A stretch of 54,189 nucleotides of DNA from Candidatus Alkanophaga volatiphilum (GCA_029259545.1 JAPHEE010000009.1:2575-56763), one strand, 5' to 3'. Shown: positions 7,630 to 16,218, counted from the first letter of the stretch. A program made the numbers and translations. Notes: generated by a model not told the origin, from the sequence alone.

Positions 7630-8511
7630 CTACTTGTAAACTGAAAACTCCCGGAGCAGCGACGTCCGCGGCACGAGCCCCACGGGCTTCCCGTTCTGCA
7701 TCACGAGGAGGCTCCCGACCCCGTAGCGGTTCACGAGCTGCACCGCCTCGTACACGGAGCGGTCGCCCTCGATGGTTATCAGCTTCTTCTTCGCCAAGTC
7801 CTTCGCCTTTATGTTGAGCTTCCCGCTGGCTATCGCCTTGCAAATGTCCTTAAACGAGAGAATTCCTATTATCTCGTCGTTTTTCGTCACCACCGCCCTG
7901 TCCACATTGTTCTTCAGCAGGATCCTCGATGCCTCTTGGATGGTAGCGGTCGCCGGCACCTTCACCAAGTCCCCCTCCACGTACTCTATGACCTTCTTCT
8001 TCGGGAGCGATATTATGCTCATGATGTTGCATATCACCACGTTCTCGATGTCGTCCCTGCCGACGACCTCCCCTTTCAGCACCACCTTGTTCACCGGCGT
8101 CGGTCCCACCTCGATGATATCGCCGGCGTCGAAGTCCTTGATGTCCCCTATCATCTTGATGTGCGCCGTGCAAACCTCCGGGTGCCGGACCATTTTGAAC
8201 TCTATCTCCTCGACGGTCACGCCGTCCACCGGCTTGCCGTTCCTTGATACGGGCACCGGCGCCTCCTTCTCAGTACTGACCTCTAGGACCTCGTAGGCTT
8301 TTCCGGTGGCTTTGTACCCGCCTTTCGGTCCAGGAACCCCCTCCACGAGCCCGAGGGACTTCAGCGTCTGCATCTGGTTTCTGATGGTGCCGGGGTTGCG
8401 TCCGATGAGCGCCGCTATCTCCTCGCCACGAATCGCACGCCCCTCCCGCCTATATAGGCTGATAAGCGAGAGCAGTATCTGCTTCTGGATCGGCGTCAGC
8501 TCTATCGCCAT
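7630..8511 (-). CDS. HTH transcription regulator with C-terminal CBS pair
   Basis: Predicted cytosolic regulator of 293 residues. Residues 5-70 form a winged helix-turn-helix (TPIQKQILLSLISLYRREGRAIRGEEIAALIGRNPGTIRNQMQTLKSLGLVEG). Residues ~90-165 are an uncharacterised middle domain, and ~175-290 contain two CBS motifs (TIQEASRILLKNNVDRAVVTKNDEIIGILSFKDI and SVYEAVQLVNRYGVGSLLVMQNGKPVGLVPRTSLL). CBS pairs bind adenine nucleotides or related ligands, so DNA binding is probably ligand-controlled. The architecture resembles archaeal COG2524-type regulators. GGGAGGACAG precedes the ATG. It is monocistronic and convergent with ubiX; target genes are unknown. Confidence 0.88.
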   Translation of the reverse strand: MAIELTPIQKQILLSLISLYRREGRAIRGEEIAALIGRNPGTIRNQMQTLKSLGLVEGVPGPKGGYKATGKAYEVLEVSTEKEAPVPVSRNGKPVDGVTVEEIEFKMVRHPEVCTAHIKMIGDIKDFDAGDIIEVGPTPVNKVVLKGEVVGRDDIENVVICNIMSIISLPKKKVIEYVEGDLVKVPATATIQEASRILLKNNVDRAVVTKNDEIIGILSFKDICKAIASGKLNIKAKDLAKKKLITIEGDRSVYEAVQLVNRYGVGSLLVMQNGKPVGLVPRTSLLREFSVYK

Positions 8512-8604
8512 TTCGCGCCTGTCCTCCCAATGCGTCGATTAATAGTTAAGATTCGGTCAGGTTAAGATTGAGTCCCGCAGGTTATAAATGTTGGGTTGCA
8601 AGGG

Positions 8605-8915
8605 GCATATATGAGGGGGCACGAGGCACCGTCGTGACGCTCCGCACCGAGTACATCCCATTGCTAAGGCACCGTCCCGATGTTTCAACGCCGACGGCGT
8701 GAGCCAATTGGAGGGCGGTGGGTCGAATGCCACTTGGGCGTGTCAGCAGCGCCCTGGGGGTTTGCAGTGATCGCTGCGCCACTCCATACGAGGCGACCCG
8801 CACGGGCTAGCTGACGCAGCCCTCGACGGGAGCCGCCCCCAGTCACGTGGTTCGGCGAGCGAGTGTCATAGCCGCAGGCGTCCCCCGGCGCCCTCAGCCC
8901 CACCCCCACGTTAAA
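8605..8915. ncRNA. Candidate structured non-coding RNA (strand and identity unresolved)
   Basis: About 310 very GC-rich bases with no credible ORF between the HTH-CBS gene and leuD. A TATA-like element flanks each side: TTATAAAT near 8582 facing right, and on the minus strand CTTTTTAAGCC near 8925 facing left. The ends can pair: on the minus strand, 5' GAGG-G-CGCC matches 3' GGTGCCTC, with further GGGGG/CCCCC pairing outside. Several internal self-complementary stretches are present, such as GCAG-TGATC-GCTGC. Terminal pairing plus length suggests a stable RNA of the SRP or RNase P type, but I could not find the diagnostic motifs of either (GGAAGGGAGCAG or GAGGAAAGUCC). Confidence 0.4.
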
Positions 8916-8965
8916 GGCTTAAAAAGGGAGAGCCGCTTTCGTCCCCACAGCTAAGGGGTGGTAGG

Positions 8966-9472
8966 ATGAAAATACGGGGGCAGGTCTTCCACATATTTCC
9001 AGATAACACGAACACCGACGAAATAATATCCGGGAAGTACAAATATGACGAGCTCGACTTGGAGAAACTAGCGGTGCACACGTTCGAATCTGTGTATCCG
9101 GGCTTTTACGACGAGATTAAGAACTTTGAGAGCCCGATACTCGTGGCGGCTCGCAATTTCGGCTGCGGCTCCTCACGAGAGCAGGCACCGCACGTCTTAA
9201 AGGCGTGCGGCGTGCGCTGCATCGTCGCAGCGTCGTTCGCCCGCATCTTCTTCAGGAACGCCATAAACATAGGGCTGCCGCTCGTGGAGTGCGACATCGC
9301 GGGCGATGTGAAAAAAGGCGACGAGCTCGAAATAGATTTTGAGGGCGGTGTGATCAGAAACCTGACGAGCAATGAGGAATTTTCGTTCAAAAAGCTCCCA
9401 CCGTTCCTGATGGAAATATTTGCAGAAGGTGGATTGATCCCGTATCTGAAGAAGAGAGGAGGATTCCGCTGA
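8966..9472 (+). CDS. leuD: 3-isopropylmalate dehydratase small subunit (LeuD/HacB family)
   Basis: Small 'swivel' subunit of the aconitase superfamily that isomerises isopropylmalate (leucine synthesis) or homoaconitate (2-oxosuberate pathway). It has 168 residues. Family segments are FPDNTNTDEIISGKY at the start, ILVAARNFGCGSSREQAPHVLKACG around residue 57, and SFARIFFRNAINIGLPLVE around 91. The loop after GKY (KYDELDLEKLAVHTF) matches neither the classical YLRT isopropylmalate loop nor one I can assign to homoaconitase. The large subunit is not in the window. The start follows GGGGTGGTAGG. Confidence 0.88.
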   Translation: MKIRGQVFHIFPDNTNTDEIISGKYKYDELDLEKLAVHTFESVYPGFYDEIKNFESPILVAARNFGCGSSREQAPHVLKACGVRCIVAASFARIFFRNAINIGLPLVECDIAGDVKKGDELEIDFEGGVIRNLTSNEEFSFKKLPPFLMEIFAEGGLIPYLKKRGGFR

Positions 9473-9596
9473 ATAGCACCGTTAAGGAGTTTCAGCGAGC
9501 GCCCCCGAGCTACGCAGTTCTGACATGAGCACATAATATAGTATATGCTGCTGAAATAATCGAGTCATCTTGAAGGGCTTTCTTGGTGCCCTGCGC

Positions 9597-9803
9597 CCTC
9601 CGCCCTCGCTTAGCAAGGGGTTCCCGGGGAGGTTGGGAAGTGCGGTTTAAACGAACCGCTCCCCGCCGGGCGAGTCACCGCAGCCCGCCGCAGGACATAC
9701 CCACGTCCCAAACATTCAGAGTTAAATTAATACCTCTACCAGCCCCCCACCTTCCTAATTCATCCCCGCCTCAGGACGAGCATTCTTAGCGACCGAAGGT
9801 AAA
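9597..9803 (+). repeat. Repeat B, copy 1 (~210 bp)
   Basis: The segment CCTCCGCCCTCGCTTAGCAAGGGG ... CAGGACGAGCATTCTTAGCGACCGAAGGTAAA matches the reverse complement of 38838-39053 along its length with scattered substitutions and small indels. Conserved blocks include GGGGAGGTTGGG, CAGCCC, TACCCACG and CTCAGGACGAGC.TTCTTAGCGAC. It contains no ORF and lies between leuD and the PAS gene, whose AT-rich promoter region begins right at its end. Probably a non-autonomous mobile element or intergenic repeat. Confidence 0.7.
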
Positions 9804-9859
9804 AATTTATCGGTACCGCAAAAATATTAAAGGAACAAAGCTTAATTTCCTAATTAAAC

Positions 9860-11899
9860 ATGCTGAAAAGTGGTACTCACTACGCTTTAAATCATCTACC
9901 TGTTGCCGTTTTCACCGTGGATGCCGGCGGGCGGATAACATCGTGGAACGATATTGCGACGCTCATCACCGGCTTCGAAGCCGAAGATGTCGTGGGTGAG
10001 CTTTGTATATTCCTGAAAATATGTCCAGAATGTGAAAAAACGTGTGAGCTTCGCCGCTTGATCCGAGAGCCGGCGGCAGAGAGTGCTGGAGATAGGGAGA
10101 TTAAGTTCATCGCTAAGGACGGCTCTGAACGGTGGGCGCTTAAGAGTTTGCGCCCGCTGAGAGGCGAGGGCGGCAACGTGCTCGGCGCCGTCGAGTGCAT
10201 CGTTGACATAACGCCGCTAAAACGGCGTGAGGAGGAGCTTTACAGGCACGTTCGCCTTCTTGATAGCTTGTGCGTGTATGCGGGGCTTCTCGACGCCGAG
10301 GGTCGTTTGGTCTTCGCAAACGCCCCGCCGGTCGAGGGTCTCGGCTACGCCTACCACGAGGTCATAGGGCGTCGCTTCTGGGAGTGCGGCTGGTTCGCCG
10401 CAGATGCGGGCTTGGCGAGAAGGGTTAAGGACGGCGTCATGCGGGCGTTGCACGGCGAGACCGTCACCTTCGAGGCTGACGTCTTCGCAAAGGACGGCAG
10501 CAGGGTCCCGATAATCTTAAATATGAAGCCTCCCCGCACCGCTGAGATTGAGGCTCTTAAAGGCGTCGAGAAGATCGAAGGCGTGGTCGTCGAGGGCATT
10601 CTTATCAGAGACCTGAGAGCCGTCAGGCAGAGGCTGCGGGAGGTCGAGGAGCTTTACCGGGTGCTTGCAGAGAAGACGCCTGTGGGCGTCTATCTGCACA
10701 GAGGTGGACGCTTCGAGTATGTGAACGAGCGATGTACGGAGATGCTTGGGTATTCCAGAGAGGAGCTGCTAAACATGAACTTTTGGGAAACGTCGCTGGA
10801 AGAAGAACAGGACTTCGTGCGGGAAGTCGGCTTGAAAAGGCTCCGTGGCGAGCTCGACGCCACGTACGTGGAACACCGCCTCGTGCGCAAAGATGGTAAA
10901 GTCGTCTGGGTCGGCGCTTACTCTCAGAGAGTCGTGCTCGGCGGCAAGCCTGCAGTCCTCGGCACAATCATCGACATAACAGAGCGGAAAGAGGCGGAGC
11001 TCGCCCTTAAAGCTTCGGAGGAGAAGTTTAAAAGCATATTCAACTCTCAGATAGATGGAATAGTCATCTCCGACGAGAATGGCATCCTCCTAGACATCAA
11101 CGACCGAATAGTGGAAGTCACGGGCTTCGGTCGTGAGGAGTTCGTAGGCAAAAGCTTCTGGGAGCTGAAAGCGCTCACTGAGGAGAGCAAGAGGAAGGTC
11201 GCCGAGATGCTGCCACGCCGCATAAGAGGCGAGGAGTTCCCACCTTATGAGGTCGAACTCGTGACGAAGGACGGCAGGATCATTCCGTTCGAAATTCATG
11301 GCAGCCGGATCACCTACGACGGCAAGCCCGCAGCGCTTGCGGTCTTCAGAGACATCTCAGAGCGTAAGTCGGCAGAAGCCGCAATCAGAGAGGCAAAGGA
11401 GCGCTACGAGACGCTATTCGAGGAGAGCCCCGACGGGCTGGCAATCGTAGAGCCTGACAATACCATAAGCATGGCTAATAAGGAGTCTGCGAGGATGCTG
11501 GGCTACAGCAAGGAGGAAATCGTGGGCTCGCCGTGGATGAGGTTCGTGCCGAAGGAGGAGGCGGAACGCATCCTTGAGCATTACAGGAGGAAGAAGAGAG
11601 ACCCCTCCTACGAGCCGCCCACGCATTACGAGGTGACCTTGGTGCGCAAGGACGGCAGCCGCCTCATCGCCGACATGAAGATCATACAGGTGTTTGAGGG
11701 GAAGACGCTGCTCGCCCTCAGAGATATAACCGAGCGTAAGAAACTGGAAGAAGAGCTGAAAGAGCGGTTGGAAGAGCTCGAAAAGTTCTACAGGGTCACC
11801 GTCCACAGGGAGCTCAGGATGATAGAGCTTAAGAAGCGGATAAAGGAGCTTGAGGAGGAACTGAAGCTTTTGAAGGAGGGTGCGGAAAGCACAGCTTGA
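9860..11899 (+). CDS. Multi-PAS signalling protein without kinase domain
   Basis: Soluble 679-residue protein built from about five PAS domains (roughly residues 8-115, 125-250, 258-375, 378-500 and 503-625). Repeated PAS/PAC hallmarks are SWNDIATLITGFEAEDVVGE, DITPLKRREEEL, LGYSREELLNMNFWE, IIDITERKEAE, VFRDISERKSAE and LRDITERKKLEEEL. The first domain holds a Cys set (CIFLKICPECEKTCELRRL) that could sense redox state or bind metal. There are no transmembrane segments and no HisKA, HATPase or GGDEF domain. It ends in a coiled coil (LEELEKFYRVTVHRELRMIELKKRIKELEEELK) shared with the next gene. An AT-rich promoter region precedes the ATG. Confidence 0.88.
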   Translation: MLKSGTHYALNHLPVAVFTVDAGGRITSWNDIATLITGFEAEDVVGELCIFLKICPECEKTCELRRLIREPAAESAGDREIKFIAKDGSERWALKSLRPLRGEGGNVLGAVECIVDITPLKRREEELYRHVRLLDSLCVYAGLLDAEGRLVFANAPPVEGLGYAYHEVIGRRFWECGWFAADAGLARRVKDGVMRALHGETVTFEADVFAKDGSRVPIILNMKPPRTAEIEALKGVEKIEGVVVEGILIRDLRAVRQRLREVEELYRVLAEKTPVGVYLHRGGRFEYVNERCTEMLGYSREELLNMNFWETSLEEEQDFVREVGLKRLRGELDATYVEHRLVRKDGKVVWVGAYSQRVVLGGKPAVLGTIIDITERKEAELALKASEEKFKSIFNSQIDGIVISDENGILLDINDRIVEVTGFGREEFVGKSFWELKALTEESKRKVAEMLPRRIRGEEFPPYEVELVTKDGRIIPFEIHGSRITYDGKPAALAVFRDISERKSAEAAIREAKERYETLFEESPDGLAIVEPDNTISMANKESARMLGYSKEEIVGSPWMRFVPKEEAERILEHYRRKKRDPSYEPPTHYEVTLVRKDGSRLIADMKIIQVFEGKTLLALRDITERKKLEEELKERLEELEKFYRVTVHRELRMIELKKRIKELEEELKLLKEGAESTA

Positions 11900-12015
11900 A
11901 CGATGCTGGTGTTTTCATTGTTCTTAAGATTTTGGTCGTATGGTCACACTACGTACTAACCGTAATAGGAAGTGTTCTAAAGGAAGGTGGTAGTGGTTAA
12001 GATCGGGGGTGGAGC

Positions 12016-12915
12016 TTGGGGACGCGGAAGAGTATTTCCGTGAGGATCACGGCTCTCGTCGTGGCGGTCATGCTCGTCTTGCTGCTGAGCATATCGCTCG
12101 CAGGCTATTTTGGCGTGAGGCGGAGCGTTTATGCAAAGCTGGAGGCGCAATCGCTTTCCATAGCTAACTGCTTGGTCTGCGTTTTCGGGGAGCGGGATCC
12201 GAAGTTGATGCAGAGAATCGCCGAGAGCGTGGGCGCCATGGAGGGCGTGCGTCGTGTCGCCGTCGTGGATGGCGACCTCAGAATACTCGCAGATAGCGAC
12301 GTTCGCAAGGTGGGCGGCGTCGTGGAGGCGGAAGTGGAGCCGTATCTCGCAGACGTGCTCGCCGAACGGGAGGTTAGAGTCGTGAGGTGCGACGACGAGA
12401 AGATGTACGTTTGCGTCCCGCTGCACGCTGATGCTCACAATGGCGCCGTCGTCGGTGCCGTCCTTGTAGAAATGGATTTAAGGCAGGCGAGCAGGGAGGC
12501 GCTTCTGCACTTCCTGCGCTGCTCGCTCCTGCACTCCTGTGCAGTAGTCGCCGTCGCCGTGCTCCTGCTCCTCGGCATCAGGCGTATGGTGATAGCGCCG
12601 GTGCGGCAGCTCTCGACGCTCCTCCGCCGAGCCTCCGCCGGCGACCTCGTCGAGGTCGGAAAGGACTTCGGCGAGGACGAGATAGGCGAGCTTTTCAGAG
12701 CTTTTGGCGAGATGACCGAGAACTTACGACGCCACCGTGAAGCTGCGGAGAGATCGCAGGCGGAGCTGCGTCGTGCGAACCGAGAGTTGGAGGAAAAATT
12801 GAAAGAGCTTGAGAAGTTCTACAGACTCACCGTGGGCAGGGAGCTTGAGATGATGAAGCTGAAAGAGAAAATAAAGATGCTGGAGGAGGAATTGAAAACG
12901 AGAAAAGCTGAGTGA
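12016..12915 (+). CDS. Membrane HAMP-domain receptor without output enzyme
   Basis: A 299-residue membrane receptor: first TM near 10-32 (ITALVVAVMLVLLLSISLAGYFGV), an outside sensor domain near 33-160, second TM near 168-188 (CAVVAVAVLLLLGI), HAMP near 190-240 (RRMVIAPVRQLSTLLRRASAGDLVEVGKDFGEDEIGELFRAFGEM), then a coiled coil. The tail LKELEKFYRLTVGRELEMMKLKEKIKMLEEELK closely matches the end of the PAS protein 117 bases upstream, so both may engage a common partner. The TTG start is favoured by GGGGGTGG a few bases before it. No kinase or methyl-accepting domain follows. Confidence 0.85.
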   Translation: MGTRKSISVRITALVVAVMLVLLLSISLAGYFGVRRSVYAKLEAQSLSIANCLVCVFGERDPKLMQRIAESVGAMEGVRRVAVVDGDLRILADSDVRKVGGVVEAEVEPYLADVLAEREVRVVRCDDEKMYVCVPLHADAHNGAVVGAVLVEMDLRQASREALLHFLRCSLLHSCAVVAVAVLLLLGIRRMVIAPVRQLSTLLRRASAGDLVEVGKDFGEDEIGELFRAFGEMTENLRRHREAAERSQAELRRANRELEEKLKELEKFYRLTVGRELEMMKLKEKIKMLEEELKTRKAE

Positions 12916-13137
12916 CCCTTCGAGAAGTCCACCCGTGCGGCACGTGCCGGCACGGCGTGCGTAGTGCGTAGCGTAGCCGCATCCGTCCCGATCGGGTCGG
13001 GCTGGTCGCCGTGCCGCTTGAGCCGTTCGGCTGGGAAGAGTGCCTTTGCTTGCAACGGCGTCTTCCAGCACGTATCGGTCTAAAGTCCGCCTCGCCGCCG
13101 GCTCGCCGCAGTCGCAACTTGGAACTACCGCTACGAA

Positions 13138-13671
13138 TCAGCGGTCTCGCCGCCGCTTGGCAGCCATGAATCCAAAGTCGTACATGAAGCGTTCCTGCGC
13201 CATGACGACCTCGACGCTGCTTTTCGCCCTTCTGTAGGCTTCGAGCATGTGCTCGTTCAGCTTGAAAAACGTATCGCCCCACTTGAACTTGCTCATTATA
13301 GCTCTTGCCCGTTCGACGTGACCGAGGATGAACAGCGCCGCCGCCAACGCCTCTGCGGAGCTCAGCATGAACGGCTTGCCGAAGTTCGTGGGGTTCGCCG
13401 CCAGTAAGAAAGGCAGCGCCCTCGCATTTCTACGCCGGAGAAATGCGGAAAACTCGTCAATACGCCGCCAAGAACAATCGAAAACGGTTATACTCCTCGC
13501 ATTTTTGTCCTCCTGCGAGAGCGCCTTATCTGAGAGGGGGCTCAGGAGCAGCGTGCTCTTCGGAATCTCCTTCAGCCGCCGCAGCGGCGTGACGACGCCG
13601 AGCCTTATGAGCTTCCGTGCGGTGCACCGCTTCACGTCGCACTGACCGGCTTCGTAGGCGTAAAGACGCAC
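13138..13671 (-). CDS. tsr3: 16S rRNA aminocarboxypropyltransferase Tsr3 (DUF367)
   Basis: Tsr3 transfers the aminocarboxypropyl group of S-adenosylmethionine to a hypermodified uridine of small-subunit rRNA. Family segments are LYAYEAGQCDVKRCTARKLIRLGVV, TLLLSPLSDKALSQED, ITVFDCSWRRID, RALPFLLAANPTNFGKPFMLSSAEALAAALFILG and MSKFKWGDTFFKLNEHMLEAY. The ORF runs up to 13725, but the GTG at 13671 (MRLYAYEAG) matches the family start. TTTAAG lies roughly 25 bases before it, suggesting a leaderless mRNA. That gives 177 residues, normal for archaeal Tsr3. It is divergent from the HAD phosphatase gene. Confidence 0.9.
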   Translation of the reverse strand: MRLYAYEAGQCDVKRCTARKLIRLGVVTPLRRLKEIPKSTLLLSPLSDKALSQEDKNARSITVFDCSWRRIDEFSAFLRRRNARALPFLLAANPTNFGKPFMLSSAEALAAALFILGHVERARAIMSKFKWGDTFFKLNEHMLEAYRRAKSSVEVVMAQERFMYDFGFMAAKRRRDR

Positions 13672-13734
13672 AGTTTTAAGTAGCAAGGAGCTCTTAAATC
13701 TTTTGCGGCAGGATGCCTGACGCACGGTGGAACG

Positions 13735-14349
13735 ATGCGAGTGCGAGCAGTTTTATTCGACCTCGACGGGGTGCTTGTGGACTCCAAGGATGCGTGGTAC
13801 GAGGCGTTCAACGACACGATAAAAAAGTTCGGTCTGCGGGGCATAAGCAAGGAGGAATTTGAGGAGAAGTACTGGGGACCCGACCTGCGGCATAACATCG
13901 ACGAATTGGGACTGAGCGAGGCAGCCGTGGAGTACTGCCTGAAGCGACAGCTCGAACTCATCGACAGAATGCGGCTCTTCCCCGATGTGAGGGGCGTGCT
14001 GGAGACCACACACCAAAAGTACAAGACGGGATTGGTCACAAACACCCCGAAGAGGAACACGCTGAAAATCATAGAGCATTTTCGCCTCGGAAAATACCTC
14101 GACGTCGTGGTCACCGGCGATGACGTCAGTCGAGGCAAGCCCGACCCCGAAATCATACTGAAGGCGTGCGCCGCCCTCGACGTCGACCCCGCCGAGACCG
14201 TGCTCATCGGCGACACCGAGAGCGATGTCGAGGCGGCGAGGCGTGCCGGCTGCTTCGTGATACTTAAAAGTGAAAACTTGGGCTCGAATGCTGGCGGCGT
14301 GCCCGTCGTGAGACGCCTGTCTGAAATTCTGGTGCTGTTGGAAAAGTAG
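13735..14349 (+). CDS. HAD-family phosphatase (phosphoglycolate phosphatase-like)
   Basis: Cytosolic haloacid-dehalogenase superfamily hydrolase of 204 residues. Motif I is VLFDLDGVLVDSKDAWY with the Asp nucleophile near residue 9, motif II is GLVTNTPKR, motif III is the Lys in GKPDPEIILKA, and motif IV is VLIGDTESDVEAARRAGC. The helical cap between motifs I and II places it with the phosphoglycolate/beta-phosphoglucomutase-like group. The substrate cannot be assigned from sequence. The ATG lies after CACGGTGGAACG. Confidence 0.88.
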   Translation: MRVRAVLFDLDGVLVDSKDAWYEAFNDTIKKFGLRGISKEEFEEKYWGPDLRHNIDELGLSEAAVEYCLKRQLELIDRMRLFPDVRGVLETTHQKYKTGLVTNTPKRNTLKIIEHFRLGKYLDVVVTGDDVSRGKPDPEIILKACAALDVDPAETVLIGDTESDVEAARRAGCFVILKSENLGSNAGGVPVVRRLSEILVLLEK

Positions 14350-14660
14350 CAGTCGAAGACGCCGCCCTTTCGTCGTCGTAGCCGGACGTGCCAGACCAGT
14401 CCGGTCTGCGGGTCGGCAGGCAGCCGAAGAAAAGCGTCCTCGGAAGTCGGAAGTCTGCACGCTTCAGCGTTTCTTCGCCGTAGCCGTCTTGGTTCCACGG
14501 GGGGTTTATCAGGACGGCGTCGAACCGCTTGAGCCGCCCGCCCTCGGTGAACCTCGGGTAGAGGAGGCTGTCGCCGAACTCGATGAACGGGTCGGGGATG
14601 CCGTGCGAAGAAGGTTCATCGCAGCCCGCCCCCGTCAACTACCACCGCCGGAGCGGCGGC
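14350..14660 (-). pseudogene. hsdM: Type I restriction-modification HsdM methylase remnant
   Basis: The minus strand carries IPDPFIEFGDSLLYPRFTEGGRLKRFDAVLINPPWNQDGYGEETLKRADF, matching the core of HsdM N6-adenine methylases; NPPW is catalytic motif IV. Just upstream MNLL is in another frame from HGIPDP, where intact genes read like MNLxLHGI, so there is a frameshift. Downstream the sequence decays at FGCLPTRRPDW into the adjacent HAD gene end. Neither the SAM-binding start nor hsdS/hsdR is recognisable nearby. It is a relic of a lost restriction system. Confidence 0.7.
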
Positions 14661-15235
14661 TTGCGGTCCTCGGCGTGCGTCGCCGCACGCTTGGCGTGTT
14701 CGTCCTTTTCCCTCTGTCTCCGGCGGACGCACACCGATGAGGCGGTTGACCGCAACCCTCTCAATTAAAACTGATGGCACGCCGCCGGACCGCATGCGCG
14801 GCGCAGCCCGCCCCGTCCAGTCGGGCGAGGTTTTGACGGAGAGCTGATGCCTCGGTGGCGTGTGAGCCGCTTGGGGGAGTGTGAGCCACCTTGGTGGCGT
14901 GTGACCCTCGTTCAGCCCGCTAGCCTGCTCCGCCATGCTGCGTTGGCGAAACCAATGCGCTCGTGCGTCGCCGACGCCGCCGCCGGACGCCGCTGTGGCG
15001 GGAAAGCTCGACGAGCTCGGCAACCCTTAAGGTTTGAAAGCGGAGGGCTTCACGACTAAAAATCGAACTCTTCAAGCCTCCTGCGTCGAGTTTCACGGCG
15101 TCCCGCCGCCGCCCACCGCTCACCGCAGTTCCCTCTAAACGCAGGCGGAGAGTTCGGCTTTCGCCGAGAGCTCGCCAAAGGCTTCATGCTTCGATATCCT
15201 TTCGTAGCGAGCAGCAGAGAAGAAGTACGGGAGAG
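14661..15235. other. GC-rich intergenic region, no gene recognised
   Basis: About 575 bases with only low-quality Arg/Pro/Ala-rich frames on both strands, typical of shadows in GC-rich DNA. Part may be the degraded 5' half of the hsdM relic, but no HsdM motif could be read. A short tandem repeat lies at 14853-14912. Confidence 0.4.
14853..14912. repeat. Three imperfect ~20-bp tandem units
   Basis: GGTGGCGTGTGAGCCGCTTG, GGGGAGTGTGAGCCACCTTG and GTGGCGTGTGACCCTCGTT follow one another, sharing the core GTGTGAGCC. Too few units and no regular spacers, so not a CRISPR array. Confidence 0.5.
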
Positions 15236-15309
15236 TGGGTCCGGAGGGATTCGAACCCTCGACCGCCCGGTTATGAGCCGGGTGCTCTACCTGGCTAAGC
15301 TACGGACCC
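15236..15309 (-). tRNA. tRNA with CAT anticodon, probably tRNA-Ile2 (agmatidine) rather than elongator Met
   Basis: The minus strand folds with acceptor GGGTCCG/CGGACCC and A discriminator, anticodon stem CCCGG/CCGGG with loop CTCATAA, and T-arm GAGGG-TTCGAAT-CCCTC. It differs from the initiator at 3265-3339. The GGGYCCG acceptor and GTAGCTTAGCC D-arm resemble archaeal tRNA-Ile2(CAU), whose C34 is converted to agmatidine to read AUA. Confidence 0.85.
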
Positions 15310-15382
15310 GCTTTCATCCCTGTTAACATATCGTCAAGGCTATAAAAATAGTTCACGCCGCCACTTCCCATTTTTAAACCGC

Positions 15383-16186
15383 TTAGAATTCCTCATCAGG
15401 CATCTGCATCTTCCGCATCCAGACGCCTACGGCGCACCGTGCCCTGTCGGGGTCTTCGAAGCAGCGTTCGATATCATCGTCCTCCGGATTGCCGATGAAG
15501 GGGTTCACAGCGCCCCTCTCGATGTTCGCCACCCATACCAAGATGTCTTCGTCCAGCGGGAACTCCCTGAAAAACCGGATGAAGGGCAGCGGCGTCTTCT
15601 CCGTGGGGACGACGAAGACGGTTCTCTTCCCCCCCTCCAGCCCGCCCCGTGCCTTCAGCTCGCTTAGGAACGTGGGTATGTAGCACACCGTGGGGAGCAA
15701 GAAGAGCTTGAGGTGCGTGTACCGTTTCTCGGCACTCATCTCCACATGCTTGTCCTTCCGCTCGATTTCGGAGACTGTATATCCGGCTCTTTCGAGAAAG
15801 CTCTTCAAGACCTCGCTCATCTTATCCAAGGGCGTTCGCAGGAACGCCAGTCGCAGAAACGCCTTTTCGATCTCTTCGTGCATGAAGCGGTGCGACGGGG
15901 GGCAGTAGAAGATCTCGCCCTGATAGTTGATTTTGACGTGGAGGTCGGGCGAGAACACCGAGAGCTTCTCGTGCGTCGTTATGCTCTTGAATACCAGTTC
16001 GGGAAGACTACCCTCGAGCGCCGCCTCCAGCTCCGCACGTGTCTCGTCGCTGAGCCTTTCCACCTCCCTGTTTATCACGAACCAAAGCTCCTCCTCAGAT
16101 AAGACCTTGTGCTCTGAGATGTAGGCTGAGAGGTTGTTCAGGATTTGCAGCAGCGGCGCATTCCACGCCTCCTTCCTCTCGCTCAT
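15383..16186 (-). CDS. Conserved-looking protein of unknown function
   Basis: 267 residues, soluble, no signal peptide or transmembrane helix. I do not recognise the family. The N-terminal half is helical (LLQILNNLSAYISEHKVLSEEELWFVINREVERLSDETRAELEAALEG). A middle part contains INYQGEIFYCPPSHRFMHEEIEKAFLRL, and the C-terminal half looks alpha/beta (LKLFLLPTVCYIPTFLSELKA, KRTVFVVPTEKTPLPFIRFFREFPLDEDILVWVANIERG). It ends with two Cys in a charged tail (DIERCFEDPDRARCAVGVW). Codon use matches its neighbours and it is divergent from the aminotransferase gene, so it is probably a real gene. Confidence 0.75.
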   Translation of the reverse strand: MSERKEAWNAPLLQILNNLSAYISEHKVLSEEELWFVINREVERLSDETRAELEAALEGSLPELVFKSITTHEKLSVFSPDLHVKINYQGEIFYCPPSHRFMHEEIEKAFLRLAFLRTPLDKMSEVLKSFLERAGYTVSEIERKDKHVEMSAEKRYTHLKLFLLPTVCYIPTFLSELKARGGLEGGKRTVFVVPTEKTPLPFIRFFREFPLDEDILVWVANIERGAVNPFIGNPEDDDIERCFEDPDRARCAVGVWMRKMQMPDEEF

Positions 16187-16218
16187 CTCTTTAATATTGG
16201 CTCTTCTTTATTAACTTG

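Noticed and set aside
8605-8915. Direct identification as SRP RNA or RNase P RNA
   Set aside because: Size and terminal pairing fit, but the conserved core motifs of both were not found on either strand, so only a candidate RNA is reported.
14264-14638. 124-residue protein as an intact methyltransferase
   Set aside because: Only the motif-IV neighbourhood of HsdM is present, with frameshifted flanks and no SAM-binding part.
14853-14912. Possible CRISPR array
   Set aside because: Only three imperfect units, no spacers and no cas genes.
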